Shown here piece after piece: positions 36,206-45,786 of a stretch of 64,000 bases of DNA. Each line of letters begins with the position of its first letter. Within the stretch, counting starts at the first letter, position 1. The notes beneath the pieces were generated by a model. That model had not been told where the DNA came from. It saw only the letters and a program-made list of their open reading frames with translations, and did not search any database. The stretch comes from Chloropicon primus (lineage: Eukaryota; Chlorophyta; Chloropicophyceae; Chloropicales; Chloropicaceae), in NCBI GenBank assembly GCA_023205875.1, contig CP060765.1, forward strand, positions 496,001 through 560,000, given 5' to 3'. The position numbers and the translations under genes were made by a program.

Positions 36206-38824
36206 ATGGGTGCGGAGGAGGAGCAGAGGCTCGCGTTCAAGCACGGCCACCTGGCGGGCCAGACGGGGATGGCCTTCGCCGTGGGAAGGAAGGGAGGCGA
36301 GGGCGCGAAGCAAGTCCACCTCGTCACAGGTGGGGCGGACTGCTTGGCCTGCCTGAGGACGGAGGAGACCGAGTTCAAGGAGACCGAGACGGAGATCAAC
36401 GATCACGACGAGGTGATCACGTGCCTCGCGGCCAATGGCGTGGCGCCCCCAACCGCGGAAGGCAAGGCCCTCGTCGAGGAGGAAGGGAAGGGGAAGGCCG
36501 ACCTGGTGACGGATATGTTCGCGACGGGGTCGGAGGACCGTTTCGTCAAGCTCTACGCTTACCCGGACGCCGTGTTCGAGACGAACGTGACCCGGTTCGA
36601 GCTCCCCGTCCGCGCCGTGGACTTCAGCCCCGACGGGAGAACGATCGCCGCGGGGGGCGACGACCAGGGCATCAGGCTGGTGGAGCTCGAAGTGTCCGAG
36701 GAGACGGCCAAGGGAAGGAAGGTCGCATGCAAGCTTCTCAGGACGCTCCGCACGGTGGGGCGATCCGTGAAGAGCATCAGGTGGGACCCCGAGGGACTCT
36801 TCGTCGCGGCCGTGTCCGCGGACGGGACCCTGCAGATCTGGAACAGCGAGAGCGGCGAGTGCGTGCTGACGAAGAAGGGCGCGGCAAAGAAGTTCGAAGG
36901 CAGCAGCCCGAACTGCGCTCACATCTCCTGGCACCCGGAGGGCATCCACCTCGCGGTGCCCTCGGCCACAGGGGACGTCACCTTCTTCGAGAGGCTCTCT
37001 TGGGAGGAAGAATTCGTGCTGCCGTCGTCCACGGACGGGGAAGAGCTCGGGCACAGCGCCGCGGTCACCAGCGTCGAGCTGTCTCCCAACGGCCTCTACG
37101 CTGCCACGGCGGCCCTCGACCGAAGGGTGGCCATCTGGAGCGTCAAGGACCAGAAGGTCATCTCGTCCAGGTGCAGCGACTCGGTCGTGTGCAACATGAA
37201 GTGGCACCCCTTTGAGAACGCCCTCTCCCTCATGGATGACGAGGGAAACTTTGCGCACTGGAAGCAGCCCGTGGATCCAAAGCTGCCGGACCCCTTCCTG
37301 GTTGCTGACGAGGAGGAGGACGCGTCCCTGGCCCAGAACCCCTCGGGGGCGGGCCCCGAGGGCGCTGGAGTGGACAACAAAAACGATGGCATCGCGGGTA
37401 AGAAGAGGAAGCTCAAAATAGTAGAGTCGGACAGCGAGGACAGCGAGGATGACTTTGACCACGCCAAGAAGACGGCGGGCGGTGCTGATGGGCGGGCCGC
37501 GGGCGGGGTCCCACCATCCGCGGACGGGGGAGTTGCGCAGATGATGGCGGTGATGAAGAGGAAAGCCCACAAGCCTTTCCAGCCTGGAGCCACGCCTGCG
37601 GGGGCCTCCACCCAGAACAGAAGATTCCTGGCCTACAACATCCAGGGCTGCGTCTCGACCCTGCGTGGCCCGGACTACAACAGCGTTGAGGTCGTGTTTC
37701 ACGACGTCTCGGCCCGAGCCTCACGAATTCCGACCCTCACGGACTATTTTGGATTCGAGTTGGGCGCCTTGGGACCCAAGGGAACGATTCTGGCGAGCCC
37801 CGAGAAGGGCTCGGGCAAGCCGAGCGTTGTCATGTACCGGCCGTTCGAGAGCTGGGCGGTGGGGAGCGACTGGACTTGCAACTTTCCCAGCGGGGAAGAC
37901 GTCAAGGCGGTGACCGTTGGATCGTCGTTTGCTGCTGCTGCGACGCAGAATTTCCTGAGGGTTTACTCCTTGGCCGGCAGTCCTTTGATGGTGCTCTCGC
38001 TCCCGGGGCAAATCCTGGCCCTGGCCGCGAAGGAATCCCACCTCGTCACCGTGTACCTCGAAGATGAGGTTTCCGGGAAGGTGTCCTTCCAGATGCACGA
38101 CGTGGGCACCGAGAGTCTTGTGGCGAGCGGCCCCATGTGCCTCACGCCTGGTTTGCCGCTGGAGTGGGTCGGGTTTTCGGAGGACGGGATCTTGGCCTCC
38201 TGGGACGGAGCGACCCTGAGGGGATACTTCCCCAGGGCTTACGGAGGGTCGTGGGTGCCCCTGTTCCTGTCCAGCAGTGCCAGGAAGGCCGAGACCGAGC
38301 ACCACCACGTTGTGGGCCTCGACGTCGCGGCCAAGGAGATCTTCTGCATCATCACGAGGTCCTCGAAGCACTATCCCCAGGTCGTCCCAAGGCCCATCAT
38401 CACAACCATGCCACTGAACGTGCCGATCGTGACCTCCGAGGCCGTCGAGGACTCCAATGGCGGCGCCACGCACGATCTGCAGCAGAGCTTGATGTTCCAG
38501 AGGCTGGACAGACTGGAGGGCGGCGCGAACGCCGCCGCTGGAAGGCAGACGACGACCCAGGTTGAAGTCCAGATGGACCGCACCCTGCTCAAGCTGATGC
38601 ACGCGGCCATAAAGAGCGACAAGTGCGAGATGGCGTTCCAGTACGCGCAGGAGCTCAACTTGCAGAGGTCCCTGCAAGGCGCCCTCAAGCTCGCGAACGT
38701 GTCGAAGAAGAGAATACTGAGTGAGAAGTTGTCCGACATGCTCTCCAACAGGGAGAGCGTGGTGGCCCCGTCCGGCGGCGAGAACATCTTCTCCAGGAAG
38801 AGAGTCTACGGCTCCTCCCAATAA
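36206..38824 (+). CDS. WDHD1: WDHD1/CTF4/AND-1 replisome hub
   Basis: Single exon, 872 residues. WD40 repeats occupy about 1-330 (GGADCLACLRTEE, GSEDRFVKLYAYPD, GGDDQGIRLVELE, SADGTLQIWNSESGECV, ALDRRVAIWSV). An acidic linker with DSEDSEDDFDH and a basic patch follows (about 370-460), then the SepB trimerisation beta-propeller (about 475-760, with VEVVFHDVSARASRIPTLTD). A helical C-terminus follows (about 790-850). The animal HMG box is not present, as in plants and yeast. CTF4 links the CMG helicase to DNA polymerase alpha. The start at 36206 is the first ATG before a solid WD repeat. Its promoter is duplicated. Confidence 0.93.
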   Translation: MGAEEEQRLAFKHGHLAGQTGMAFAVGRKGGEGAKQVHLVTGGADCLACLRTEETEFKETETEINDHDEVITCLAANGVAPPTAEGKALVEEEGKGKADLVTDMFATGSEDRFVKLYAYPDAVFETNVTRFELPVRAVDFSPDGRTIAAGGDDQGIRLVELEVSEETAKGRKVACKLLRTLRTVGRSVKSIRWDPEGLFVAAVSADGTLQIWNSESGECVLTKKGAAKKFEGSSPNCAHISWHPEGIHLAVPSATGDVTFFERLSWEEEFVLPSSTDGEELGHSAAVTSVELSPNGLYAATAALDRRVAIWSVKDQKVISSRCSDSVVCNMKWHPFENALSLMDDEGNFAHWKQPVDPKLPDPFLVADEEEDASLAQNPSGAGPEGAGVDNKNDGIAGKKRKLKIVESDSEDSEDDFDHAKKTAGGADGRAAGGVPPSADGGVAQMMAVMKRKAHKPFQPGATPAGASTQNRRFLAYNIQGCVSTLRGPDYNSVEVVFHDVSARASRIPTLTDYFGFELGALGPKGTILASPEKGSGKPSVVMYRPFESWAVGSDWTCNFPSGEDVKAVTVGSSFAAAATQNFLRVYSLAGSPLMVLSLPGQILALAAKESHLVTVYLEDEVSGKVSFQMHDVGTESLVASGPMCLTPGLPLEWVGFSEDGILASWDGATLRGYFPRAYGGSWVPLFLSSSARKAETEHHHVVGLDVAAKEIFCIITRSSKHYPQVVPRPIITTMPLNVPIVTSEAVEDSNGGATHDLQQSLMFQRLDRLEGGANAAAGRQTTTQVEVQMDRTLLKLMHAAIKSDKCEMAFQYAQELNLQRSLQGALKLANVSKKRILSEKLSDMLSNRESVVAPSGGENIFSRKRVYGSSQ

Positions 38825-39002
38825 CGAACGAGCGAACGAACAACCAATCACCAATGACCAATGTACTACCATATTACCATTATTCAACTTGTCCTCCTCG
38901 ACCTCCTAGCTCCTAGCTGTCAAATTTTTCGTGTTGTCATTGGCGCCAAAAAAAAAAAGTGAGAGAGAAGAGTGATAGAATAGGATCGAGTCGAGTGCCG
39001 CG
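38825..39002. promoter_or_regulatory. Compact promoter with E2F-like palindrome
   Basis: 178 bp between WDHD1 and the TPR-LRR gene. TTGGCGCCAA at 38940-38949, followed by an A run, is identical in its core 10 bp to the site at 35732-35741 and lies about 53-63 bp before the next ATG. Confidence 0.6.
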
Positions 39003-42000
39003 ATGCAGCGAGGGGCGCTGAAGGAGCGCTTCTACCCGAAGAAGGTCGTCGCAGCTCCGGAGAATCGGCGGCTATCACCGCTCTCTCAACCCACCGTGTC
39101 GAGGAAGCCTTTGGAGGTTTTGGAGAAGGAGAATGAGGATGGGAACCTCCCAGTGCTGAGGCCGGGGTCGTCACCTCTCTCGAGAGGGAAGGAGGACCAC
39201 GCGGTTGGGGGGCAGATGCCTGGCGATGTGAGTCTGGGGATGAAGCAGCTGAAGCAGGAGATCAAGCGGGCCAGGGAGGCCGGGGATAAGCTCGCGGAAG
39301 GCCTGTCCCTGATCCGCTTGGCCGAGGTAAAGCTGGAGAACCACGGCAGCCAGAAGGGGAAGCCGGCGAGTTCGTACGCCTTTCACGGGGCGGAGCTCCT
39401 CCTGAACACTGGGAACATTCCCGAGGGGCTCGAGGGGATACGGCTGTACACGCAAGCGAAGCACGTCGAGAGTGTGGAGAGCACGAAGCGGTCCAAGTAC
39501 TTCTTGTCGTATCAAAGCTGCTGCTCCAGCGAGAGGGAACAAACGCAGAGGGACATCACTGTGTTTGACGCTTTTACCAAGGTCGTCGCGAAGTGGGGCA
39601 ACGCCTTGGGGGAGATTGCGATACTGGAGCAGATTCAGAAGTCGTACTCGAGGAACAAGCCCACTCTCAAAGACTTCGTGTTCTTCGATCAACTGGAAAG
39701 GATCACGGCGACGGACTACCGGTACATCCGTTTCCTGAGGGAAGAGCTGTGTTACGCGACCAGGTTCGTGACTTACTCGAGGGACCTGGACGAGGACGAG
39801 CCGCCAAGGCGAAAGTACCTCCTCAAGTCGCTGCTCTGGAAGGCCGCGGTGTGTCTCAAGCTATCGCGCGGGGTCCACTGGTTGGTTCCCAAGAAGGCCG
39901 AGGAGTGGAACGTGGAGTGCCAGTCGGCCCTCGAGGAGGTGAAGAGCCTTGAGACAGACAGTGACAAAAATTATGGAGTGCAGAGGCTTTGCATGGAAAG
40001 CGAGTTGCTCCTCCTCCAAGGAAGCGGCCAAGACGCTTTGGAGGTGGCTTCCAAGGCCCTGGGAATGGGAAAGGCGGGCGGGAGCCACCTGCAAGTGATG
40101 TGGTCCTCAGTAGCAAAGGCGAGAATTTTGGTTCAATTGAGCCAATTTGAGGACGCCTTGGGGGTCCTCAAAGGCGCCTTGTACTTTGCTGAGAGCAAGC
40201 TCGACGAGAACGTGAAGCTGGACGTGTACCGCTGCGTGGAGTGCCTGCAACTGAAGCTTGGCCTGAAGCTGAAGATCTCCGCCCTCGAGAGCCAGCTGAC
40301 TGTGCAGGGCAACCAAATGGCGCTCTCGTCGGGAATGAAGCTAGAAAGGATGACGTACCTGGCCCAGATAGTGCAGAAGGAGAAGGAAATAAAGAATTGG
40401 GACAAGGTCGTCGAGTTTGCGACCGACTTGAGTGAGATGGCTGCCCTGGAGAACAACTCCTGGGAGTTTCTAGTGGAAGTCTCCGAGGCTCACTACATGC
40501 TGGGCTCCTGGCCCAAAGTTGCCGTGACATCAAGCGAGGCCATGGCGATGGCGGATGCCTACAATTCTTGCCTGGGGAAGTGCAAGGCCTTGTTTTTCAG
40601 GGCGCTCTCCCGCATCGCAATAGGGGAATACAGCTTGGCCGAATCTGACCTTGAGTCTTGCGCGGATCCTGCGGCGCCCGAGTCGGAGGGCGCGGCGAGG
40701 ACAGTACAACGGGCGTGCCTCAACCTCCTGTCCCTGATCCATGGCTTTGTTCACGAGATGGAGGGGAAGGCGCTGGAGTACCAAGCCGCGGCTGAGAAGA
40801 TGAAGCCTGCCAAGGAGGAGGAGAAGCCGCCGCAACCCCAGAAGGTCAAGCAGGCAGTGAAGGTCGACAAATTCAAGGATTTCCGGGTACTGAAGAAGAT
40901 GGAATTCGGCATCACTTGTGATGAGCAGAACAAAAAGCTGCTAGATCTCATGTACGCTCATGCCAGCGCCGAGGGCGTGGCTCCCTCCAGGGTAGTGGAG
41001 CGGGCCCTCGCAGGGCTCGCGCTGGACAGCAGCAGGGCCTTGAAAGTCCGAGCTAAGGGGGAACTGGGTTGTGAAATGTCGGACGCGGATGCCAGAATCC
41101 TGGTCAATGTCATCTTCAGCGCGGAGGTGTGCAATCTCTACGAATTCGATGGAATCGCTCTTGAGATGCCCGGAAACAACCTTGGCAACAACACGGTGAA
41201 GGCCATCTGCAGCAAGATACAGGAAAACCCTTCGAGAAACGTTAGGCTCGTGGGCTTGGATCTCTCGAACAACAACCTCTCCTCCGGAAGTATCACTGCC
41301 CTGAGCAGGTGCGAGAAGATAAGGTCTCACCTGGACACTTTGCTCTTGAGTGGAAACCGGAGATTGCTGAGCAGTCAAGGGGACATCCGCGCTCTGGAGG
41401 CCATGTTTTCAATCAAGCCCAAGATGAATTTCGATGCTCAGGGCACGATGCTGAGCGACGAGGAGAACAAGCGGCTCACCAAATTCAGGACGCAGGCGGC
41501 CTTAGCTCTTTGGAGGCAGGAAGGCCAACGCGAGGAACGCGAAGACACGTTCGTGAAAAGGCCCGCAGCTGATTCTGGGTTTGCGACTCGCGTTAGCTTC
41601 CGTGTAGCCCAGAGCCTAGCAGAGGATAGAGCTATCTTGAGATCTATGTCTGTCGGGAACAGCGAGACCAGCAGGGTCCTGAGCCGCAGGAGCGAGCACA
41701 GAAAGATCCGGAAGAGAAAGAGGCAGAGGGAAAATTGGGAGACCAAGAGGAAGATGTTCGAAAATTGGCCCGAAGAGCCCTCTCCCGACGTCCTCGAGGT
41801 GAACGACGGGGAAGAGGAAAATCCTTCTCGACTTGAGGTGAGTTCTGGCTTGAGCCTGAGCAACAGCCACAGCGAAACGGACGAGGAGGACTTCTTGAGG
41901 GACGACGCGTCCTCTCTCTCGTCCCACAGCGACGCCTCCCAGGACAGGACCAGGGTGAACAAGAGGAAGACTTTCGAGGAGGAGGACTGGAGGGAGGCCC

Positions 42001-42164
42001 TGAAGAAGCTGCGTCAGAACCACCTGCCCCACAAAGCCGGCAGCGCGGGTGTGGGTCTGGACGAGGGGCAATCCCCCAGCGACAGCGAGGAGGAGGAAGT
42101 CGGAGAATCGGTGAGCTGCACGAGCGACAGCTTCTCGCCAAAGTACAAAACACAGCAGCGCTGA
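39003..42164 (+). CDS. TPR and leucine-rich-repeat protein, TONSOKU-like layout
   Basis: Single exon, 1,053 residues. The N-terminal 75 residues are basic and Pro/Ser-rich, with an ENRRLSPL-like stretch. Residues about 75-600 are helical TPR-like repeats (LKQEIKRAREAGDKLAEGLSLIRLAEV, ALEVASKALGMGK, AKARILVQLSQFEDALGVLKGALYFAESKL). Residues about 690-800 are leucine-rich-repeat-like (GIALEMPGNNLGNNTVKAI, VRLVGLDLSNNNLSSGSI, LDTLLLSGNRRLL). An acidic, Ser-rich tail follows. TPR followed by LRR is the order in TONSOKU/TONSL, a replication-linked histone reader, and an E2F-like site in the promoter agrees with an S-phase role. The sequence match is by layout only. Confidence 0.55.
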   Translation: MQRGALKERFYPKKVVAAPENRRLSPLSQPTVSRKPLEVLEKENEDGNLPVLRPGSSPLSRGKEDHAVGGQMPGDVSLGMKQLKQEIKRAREAGDKLAEGLSLIRLAEVKLENHGSQKGKPASSYAFHGAELLLNTGNIPEGLEGIRLYTQAKHVESVESTKRSKYFLSYQSCCSSEREQTQRDITVFDAFTKVVAKWGNALGEIAILEQIQKSYSRNKPTLKDFVFFDQLERITATDYRYIRFLREELCYATRFVTYSRDLDEDEPPRRKYLLKSLLWKAAVCLKLSRGVHWLVPKKAEEWNVECQSALEEVKSLETDSDKNYGVQRLCMESELLLLQGSGQDALEVASKALGMGKAGGSHLQVMWSSVAKARILVQLSQFEDALGVLKGALYFAESKLDENVKLDVYRCVECLQLKLGLKLKISALESQLTVQGNQMALSSGMKLERMTYLAQIVQKEKEIKNWDKVVEFATDLSEMAALENNSWEFLVEVSEAHYMLGSWPKVAVTSSEAMAMADAYNSCLGKCKALFFRALSRIAIGEYSLAESDLESCADPAAPESEGAARTVQRACLNLLSLIHGFVHEMEGKALEYQAAAEKMKPAKEEEKPPQPQKVKQAVKVDKFKDFRVLKKMEFGITCDEQNKKLLDLMYAHASAEGVAPSRVVERALAGLALDSSRALKVRAKGELGCEMSDADARILVNVIFSAEVCNLYEFDGIALEMPGNNLGNNTVKAICSKIQENPSRNVRLVGLDLSNNNLSSGSITALSRCEKIRSHLDTLLLSGNRRLLSSQGDIRALEAMFSIKPKMNFDAQGTMLSDEENKRLTKFRTQAALALWRQEGQREEREDTFVKRPAADSGFATRVSFRVAQSLAEDRAILRSMSVGNSETSRVLSRRSEHRKIRKRKRQRENWETKRKMFENWPEEPSPDVLEVNDGEEENPSRLEVSSGLSLSNSHSETDEEDFLRDDASSLSSHSDASQDRTRVNKRKTFEEEDWREALKKLRQNHLPHKAGSAGVGLDEGQSPSDSEEEEVGESVSCTSDSFSPKYKTQQR

Positions 42165-42246
42165 ACACGTCTTTGGGGTATCCTTTATAATACATGACAT
42201 GGCGAGAGAATGCTTTAGTGATTCATATACGTCGCCCTCGCTGCTC

Positions 42247-43218
42247 TCAGGACGTCATCCCGGCTGCCCTCTGCATCTGGCGCATCACGTCCAGTTGTTG
42301 CAACCAACCCTCAAGAGCCTCGCTCTCCTTCTCTAGACCAGAATCCATGCCTCTCAGCATGGTCGCCGAGGCGGCCGCGAGGACGCAGCCGACCGACTCC
42401 TTTGTGAACTCCGCAGCCACATCTTCCCTCTCCATGGCGTGGCTCCTAAAGAGGTCCTCCTTGAAGGCCCGCTGGATTCTCTGCCTCGACCTTCTCACCG
42501 CACCGAGCCTGCCTGAGATGTCCTGCATCATAATGTCAAACCACTCCTCCTGGTGGCTCCTTTCCTTTCCTTCTTGCCCTTCCTCGTCCGTCTTCGACAA
42601 GGTCGTGTCGACCTTCCTCCTTATGGCGCCGAACTTGGCCTTGTTCACGGGCAGGAGGTGCTCGACCAACGTGTTCCAGTCCTCCGGCCGCTCCCTCGTC
42701 TCTCTCGCCAACTCCTCCGGCACCGCCGCGAGGTTCTCCGCCACCGCGGCGACTTCCTCGCCCCCCTCCTCGTTCTTCGGCTCGTCCTCCGCCTCGGAAG
42801 TCGTCTCCTCCTCGTCCGCCTCTCCCGCTTTCCACTCCTCCTCCTTCACTTGTGGTGGTGCTGGCTCGAGCGAGGCAGCGGGAGGAGCGCACAAAGTCGG
42901 AACCGCTTCCTTCTCCGCGCCGTCAAGGGAAGCCAACCCGCTCGCAATAACATCCTCACTCTTCACCACGCCCGTGGCCACCTTGCCCAACACATTCTCG
43001 TCCACCCTTTGCAGCGGTTGCTTTTTCTCATCACGAGGGAGGTCGAGGAGTTCGTCCTCCGCGGCGGCCGGGTAACTGTAACTCTTCTCCGTCGCAGACA
43101 CAAGTCTGTGGTGTGATTGCGCTAACGAGGAGAACGTGTTCTCCTTGGCCTCCTCGGTCTGCCCCTCTCGCCCCGTCATCGTCAGTGCCGGTCCGACCCT
43201 CGTCACCGTGGCCTCCAT
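42247..43218 (-). CDS. Acidic helical protein, unrecognised
   Basis: Single exon, 323 residues. The first ~170 residues are acidic and low complexity with EEEW, DEEETTSEAEDEPKNEEGGEE patches. The C-terminal ~150 residues are predicted helical and more balanced (DWNTLVEHLLPVNKAKFGAIRRKVDTTLSK, EEWFDIMMQDISGRLGAVRRSRQRIQRAFKED, CVLAAASATMLRGMDSGLEKES). The conserved-looking core suggests a structural or complex subunit, but I recognise no family. It converges on the TPR-LRR gene with 82 bp between stops. Confidence 0.55.
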   Translation of the reverse strand: MEATVTRVGPALTMTGREGQTEEAKENTFSSLAQSHHRLVSATEKSYSYPAAAEDELLDLPRDEKKQPLQRVDENVLGKVATGVVKSEDVIASGLASLDGAEKEAVPTLCAPPAASLEPAPPQVKEEEWKAGEADEEETTSEAEDEPKNEEGGEEVAAVAENLAAVPEELARETRERPEDWNTLVEHLLPVNKAKFGAIRRKVDTTLSKTDEEGQEGKERSHQEEWFDIMMQDISGRLGAVRRSRQRIQRAFKEDLFRSHAMEREDVAAEFTKESVGCVLAAASATMLRGMDSGLEKESEALEGWLQQLDVMRQMQRAAGMTS

Positions 43219-43820
43219 CCCCGCGCCACTTTCTGCCCCTTTTCAAAAAAAAATCACTCAAACCTCGCGGGAGAAAACTCGGGAAACTTGAAAACAAGTG
43301 CACTCATCCCAGGGACAAGAGTCAGAGCAAAGCCAGGAGCAGGGCAAGAGCAAGAGCAAGAGCAGGGCAGGGACCAGGTGAGTACTGGGACGGGGAGGGC
43401 AGCCCGAGGGAAGGCGAGGGTCTCGATCTGTCGTGCCCAGGATCTCGCTTCAAAAGAGAAGTGGACGAGAGACTGAAAAAATCGAAAAAGTTTACTCATC
43501 CCAGGGACAAGAGTCAGAGCAAAGCCAGGAGCAGGGCAAGAGCAGGGCAGGGACCAGGTGAGTACTGGGATGGGGAGGGCAGCCCGAGGGAAGGCGAGGG
43601 TCTCGATCTGTCGTGCCCAGGATCTCGCTTCAAAAGAGAAGTGGACGAGAGACTGAAAAATCGAAAAAAGGTTGTTTGCTTCATTCAATCCCAAGGACAA
43701 GGACTGTGTGGGAATAGAGCAGAGAGAGAGAGAGCCGATGACGACGTAAGTACGTAGGAGGGTGGCAGTACACATCGAGTGTGCATCACGCATATCGAGT
43801 CAACAACGCAGCAGGGCGGC
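43219..43820. promoter_or_regulatory. Promoter/5' region with a 192 bp tandem duplication
   Basis: 602 bp. A block beginning CTCATCCCAGGGACAAGAG at 43303 is repeated at 43495 (period 192, about 180 bp, nearly identical except for a shorter GAGCAA run in copy 2). A third partial start, ATCCCAAGGACAAGG, is near 43687. Each full copy contains ACCAG|GTGAGTACTGGG, a consensus 5' splice site (about 43376 and 43556), so a 5' UTR intron with two alternative donors is possible. Confidence 0.75.
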
Positions 43821-45740
43821 ATGACGCCCTCCTCGAACCACCCGGCGGCCGCGGAGACGGGCAAGTGGAAGTACGCCGCGACGGCTGTGGGTCTCGTCCT
43901 CCTGGTGGTGACGTGCGCGGTGGGCCTGGGGTTGGCGGACTTTGCGTTCGACAGGGGGGCCGTGGGGGAGCCCATGGCCAAGATCGCCTCCCAGCTGCTC
44001 TTCAAGTCGACTGATCTCCAAGTCAGCGACCCTGCAACGACGGGCGCTGCGGGCCGGCCAAGCAAAGCCTCTGCTGGTGGCGCGAAGAAGGGGAAGAAGA
44101 AGGGGAAGAGGAAGAAAAAGAAGAAATCGAAGCCGAAGTCGTACGACCTGGCGTCCTACAAGCTGACACGTGAGCTCGTGGACAAGTACGCCAAGGACAA
44201 CTTCATCACCGTCTCGTTCGGGAACCTTTATTACATCGGGTTCATCGAGAACTGGGTGAGGCATCTCCAGGAGATGGGAGTGACCAACTACATCGTGGGC
44301 GCCATGGATGACGAGGCGCTCAAGGGCCTCATAGACAGGGACATCAACGCCTTCTCGATGTCCCACAGCTTCCCCCAGAGCGACTTCGGCTGGGGCAGCA
44401 AAACGTTCTACAAGATGGCGAGGAGGAAGATCAAGCTGATCAAGGAGTTCCTGGAGATGGGCTTGGACGTCATGGTCAGCGACGTGGACACCGTCTGGTT
44501 GCAGGACCCCAACGTTTTTTTCAAGAAGCACCCGAGCCTGGACATCATGACGAGCACCGATGCCCTGAGGACGTCGTCGCCAACTGGCCAGACCCTGGAG
44601 GACGCCGACAAGACGAGGGAGGCGTACAACATCGGGATTCTGTACTTCAGGAGCACGGCCGCCACCAAGGAGTTCCTGAACGAGTGGGTACGACTGATCG
44701 AGGCGGACAAGGACTACTGGGACCAGAACGCTTTCAACGACCTGCTGAGGAGGGACTTCAAGCTCGGGGAGGGGAACCAGTACTTCAAGGCGTACGGGGA
44801 CCGGGTCTCGGTGGGGATCCTTCCCGTCAGCTCGTTCTGCAACGGCCACACGTACTTCGTGCAGTCGATGCCGCAGAGTTTGGGCGTGGAGCCTTACGTG
44901 GTTCACGCCACGTTTCAGTACTCGGGGACGGAGGGAAAGAGGCACAGGTTCAGGGAAAGAATGTTGTGGTACGACCACCCCGAGTACTACGCCCCGGACA
45001 ACGGGGTCTTGGTGTACGACGCGGACCTGCCCCAGGAGCTGCTGGACGGGGGCGCCTTCAAGGGCTTGAGGCTGGAGCTGAAAGACACCAAAGGTCACTT
45101 TGACCTCGTGAACCACCAGCTCAAGCAGATCAGGCATGCGATGGGCATCGCCAAGGCCCTGAACAGGACTCTCGTCATGCCAAAGCTGTTCTGCGGGAAT
45201 GACAGGTGGTGGGCCCCGCACGACGGCACCATTCCGGGCTCGGCCTTCGAGAGGCCATTCGTTTGCCCCCTCGATCATGTCATCGACGTGAACGTCTTGG
45301 TGAACCGCAAGTACGTGGACATCAGGGAGTATTCTTTCCTGGAAAACCAGCGGACGCCCCGAGAGTTCAGGGACTCGCAGGCCCTCGTCAGGGTGTGCGG
45401 GCCGGGGGAGGGCGAGTGCTCCGGGGGGGACCCAGAGTCCGGGCCTGTGGTGAGCCTCCCCCCCCACTTGGACGACGCCCAGATCAAGAACCATTTGGCG
45501 TCCTACTCCCAGTACAAGGTTCTCCGCTTCGACTCCATGTTGAACGCCTTCAAGGGGTTCTCTGCCCCCGCCGAGGAGAGCGAGTTCCGGGCCGTCGTCG
45601 AGGGCATGATGGGGATCTGGTGCTGCGTGAGGGCGCCCACGGGGCACATCTGGTACGACATGTTGTGGGACGTCGTGCCGCACGTCGACAAGCACAACAG
45701 GAAGTGGGACGCCCCGTGGGAGATGAAGCTGGGGCCTTGA
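43821..45740 (+). CDS. GT77 glycosyltransferase, XEG113-like
   Basis: Single exon, 639 residues from the ATG at 43821; the longer frame begins GTG. It has an N-terminal signal anchor (about 15-40, KYAATAVGLVLLVVTCAVGLG) and a Lys-rich stem, then a nucleotide-diphospho-sugar transferase domain (about 125-380) with the DxD-type VSDVDTVWL motif, GILYFRST and DQNAFNDLL. The remainder (about 400-639) follows plant XEG113, with GHFDLVNHQLKQIRHAMGIAKALNRTLVMPK and WWAPHDGTIPGS. In plants XEG113 adds a beta-1,2-arabinose to hydroxyproline-linked arabinose on extensins in the Golgi. The same chemistry is likely but not certain here. Confidence 0.85.
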   Translation: MTPSSNHPAAAETGKWKYAATAVGLVLLVVTCAVGLGLADFAFDRGAVGEPMAKIASQLLFKSTDLQVSDPATTGAAGRPSKASAGGAKKGKKKGKRKKKKKSKPKSYDLASYKLTRELVDKYAKDNFITVSFGNLYYIGFIENWVRHLQEMGVTNYIVGAMDDEALKGLIDRDINAFSMSHSFPQSDFGWGSKTFYKMARRKIKLIKEFLEMGLDVMVSDVDTVWLQDPNVFFKKHPSLDIMTSTDALRTSSPTGQTLEDADKTREAYNIGILYFRSTAATKEFLNEWVRLIEADKDYWDQNAFNDLLRRDFKLGEGNQYFKAYGDRVSVGILPVSSFCNGHTYFVQSMPQSLGVEPYVVHATFQYSGTEGKRHRFRERMLWYDHPEYYAPDNGVLVYDADLPQELLDGGAFKGLRLELKDTKGHFDLVNHQLKQIRHAMGIAKALNRTLVMPKLFCGNDRWWAPHDGTIPGSAFERPFVCPLDHVIDVNVLVNRKYVDIREYSFLENQRTPREFRDSQALVRVCGPGEGECSGGDPESGPVVSLPPHLDDAQIKNHLASYSQYKVLRFDSMLNAFKGFSAPAEESEFRAVVEGMMGIWCCVRAPTGHIWYDMLWDVVPHVDKHNRKWDAPWEMKLGP

Positions 45741-45786
45741 TTGATCCAACCGACCGGATCAATCTGTAAAACTACAAAATTTGTTA

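Noticed and set aside
43113-43757. Plus-strand frame encoding a duplicated Arg/Gly-rich peptide
   Set aside because: The peptide repeat only reflects the 192 bp DNA duplication, and the frame overlaps the start of the minus-strand acidic gene and the promoter of the GT77 gene.
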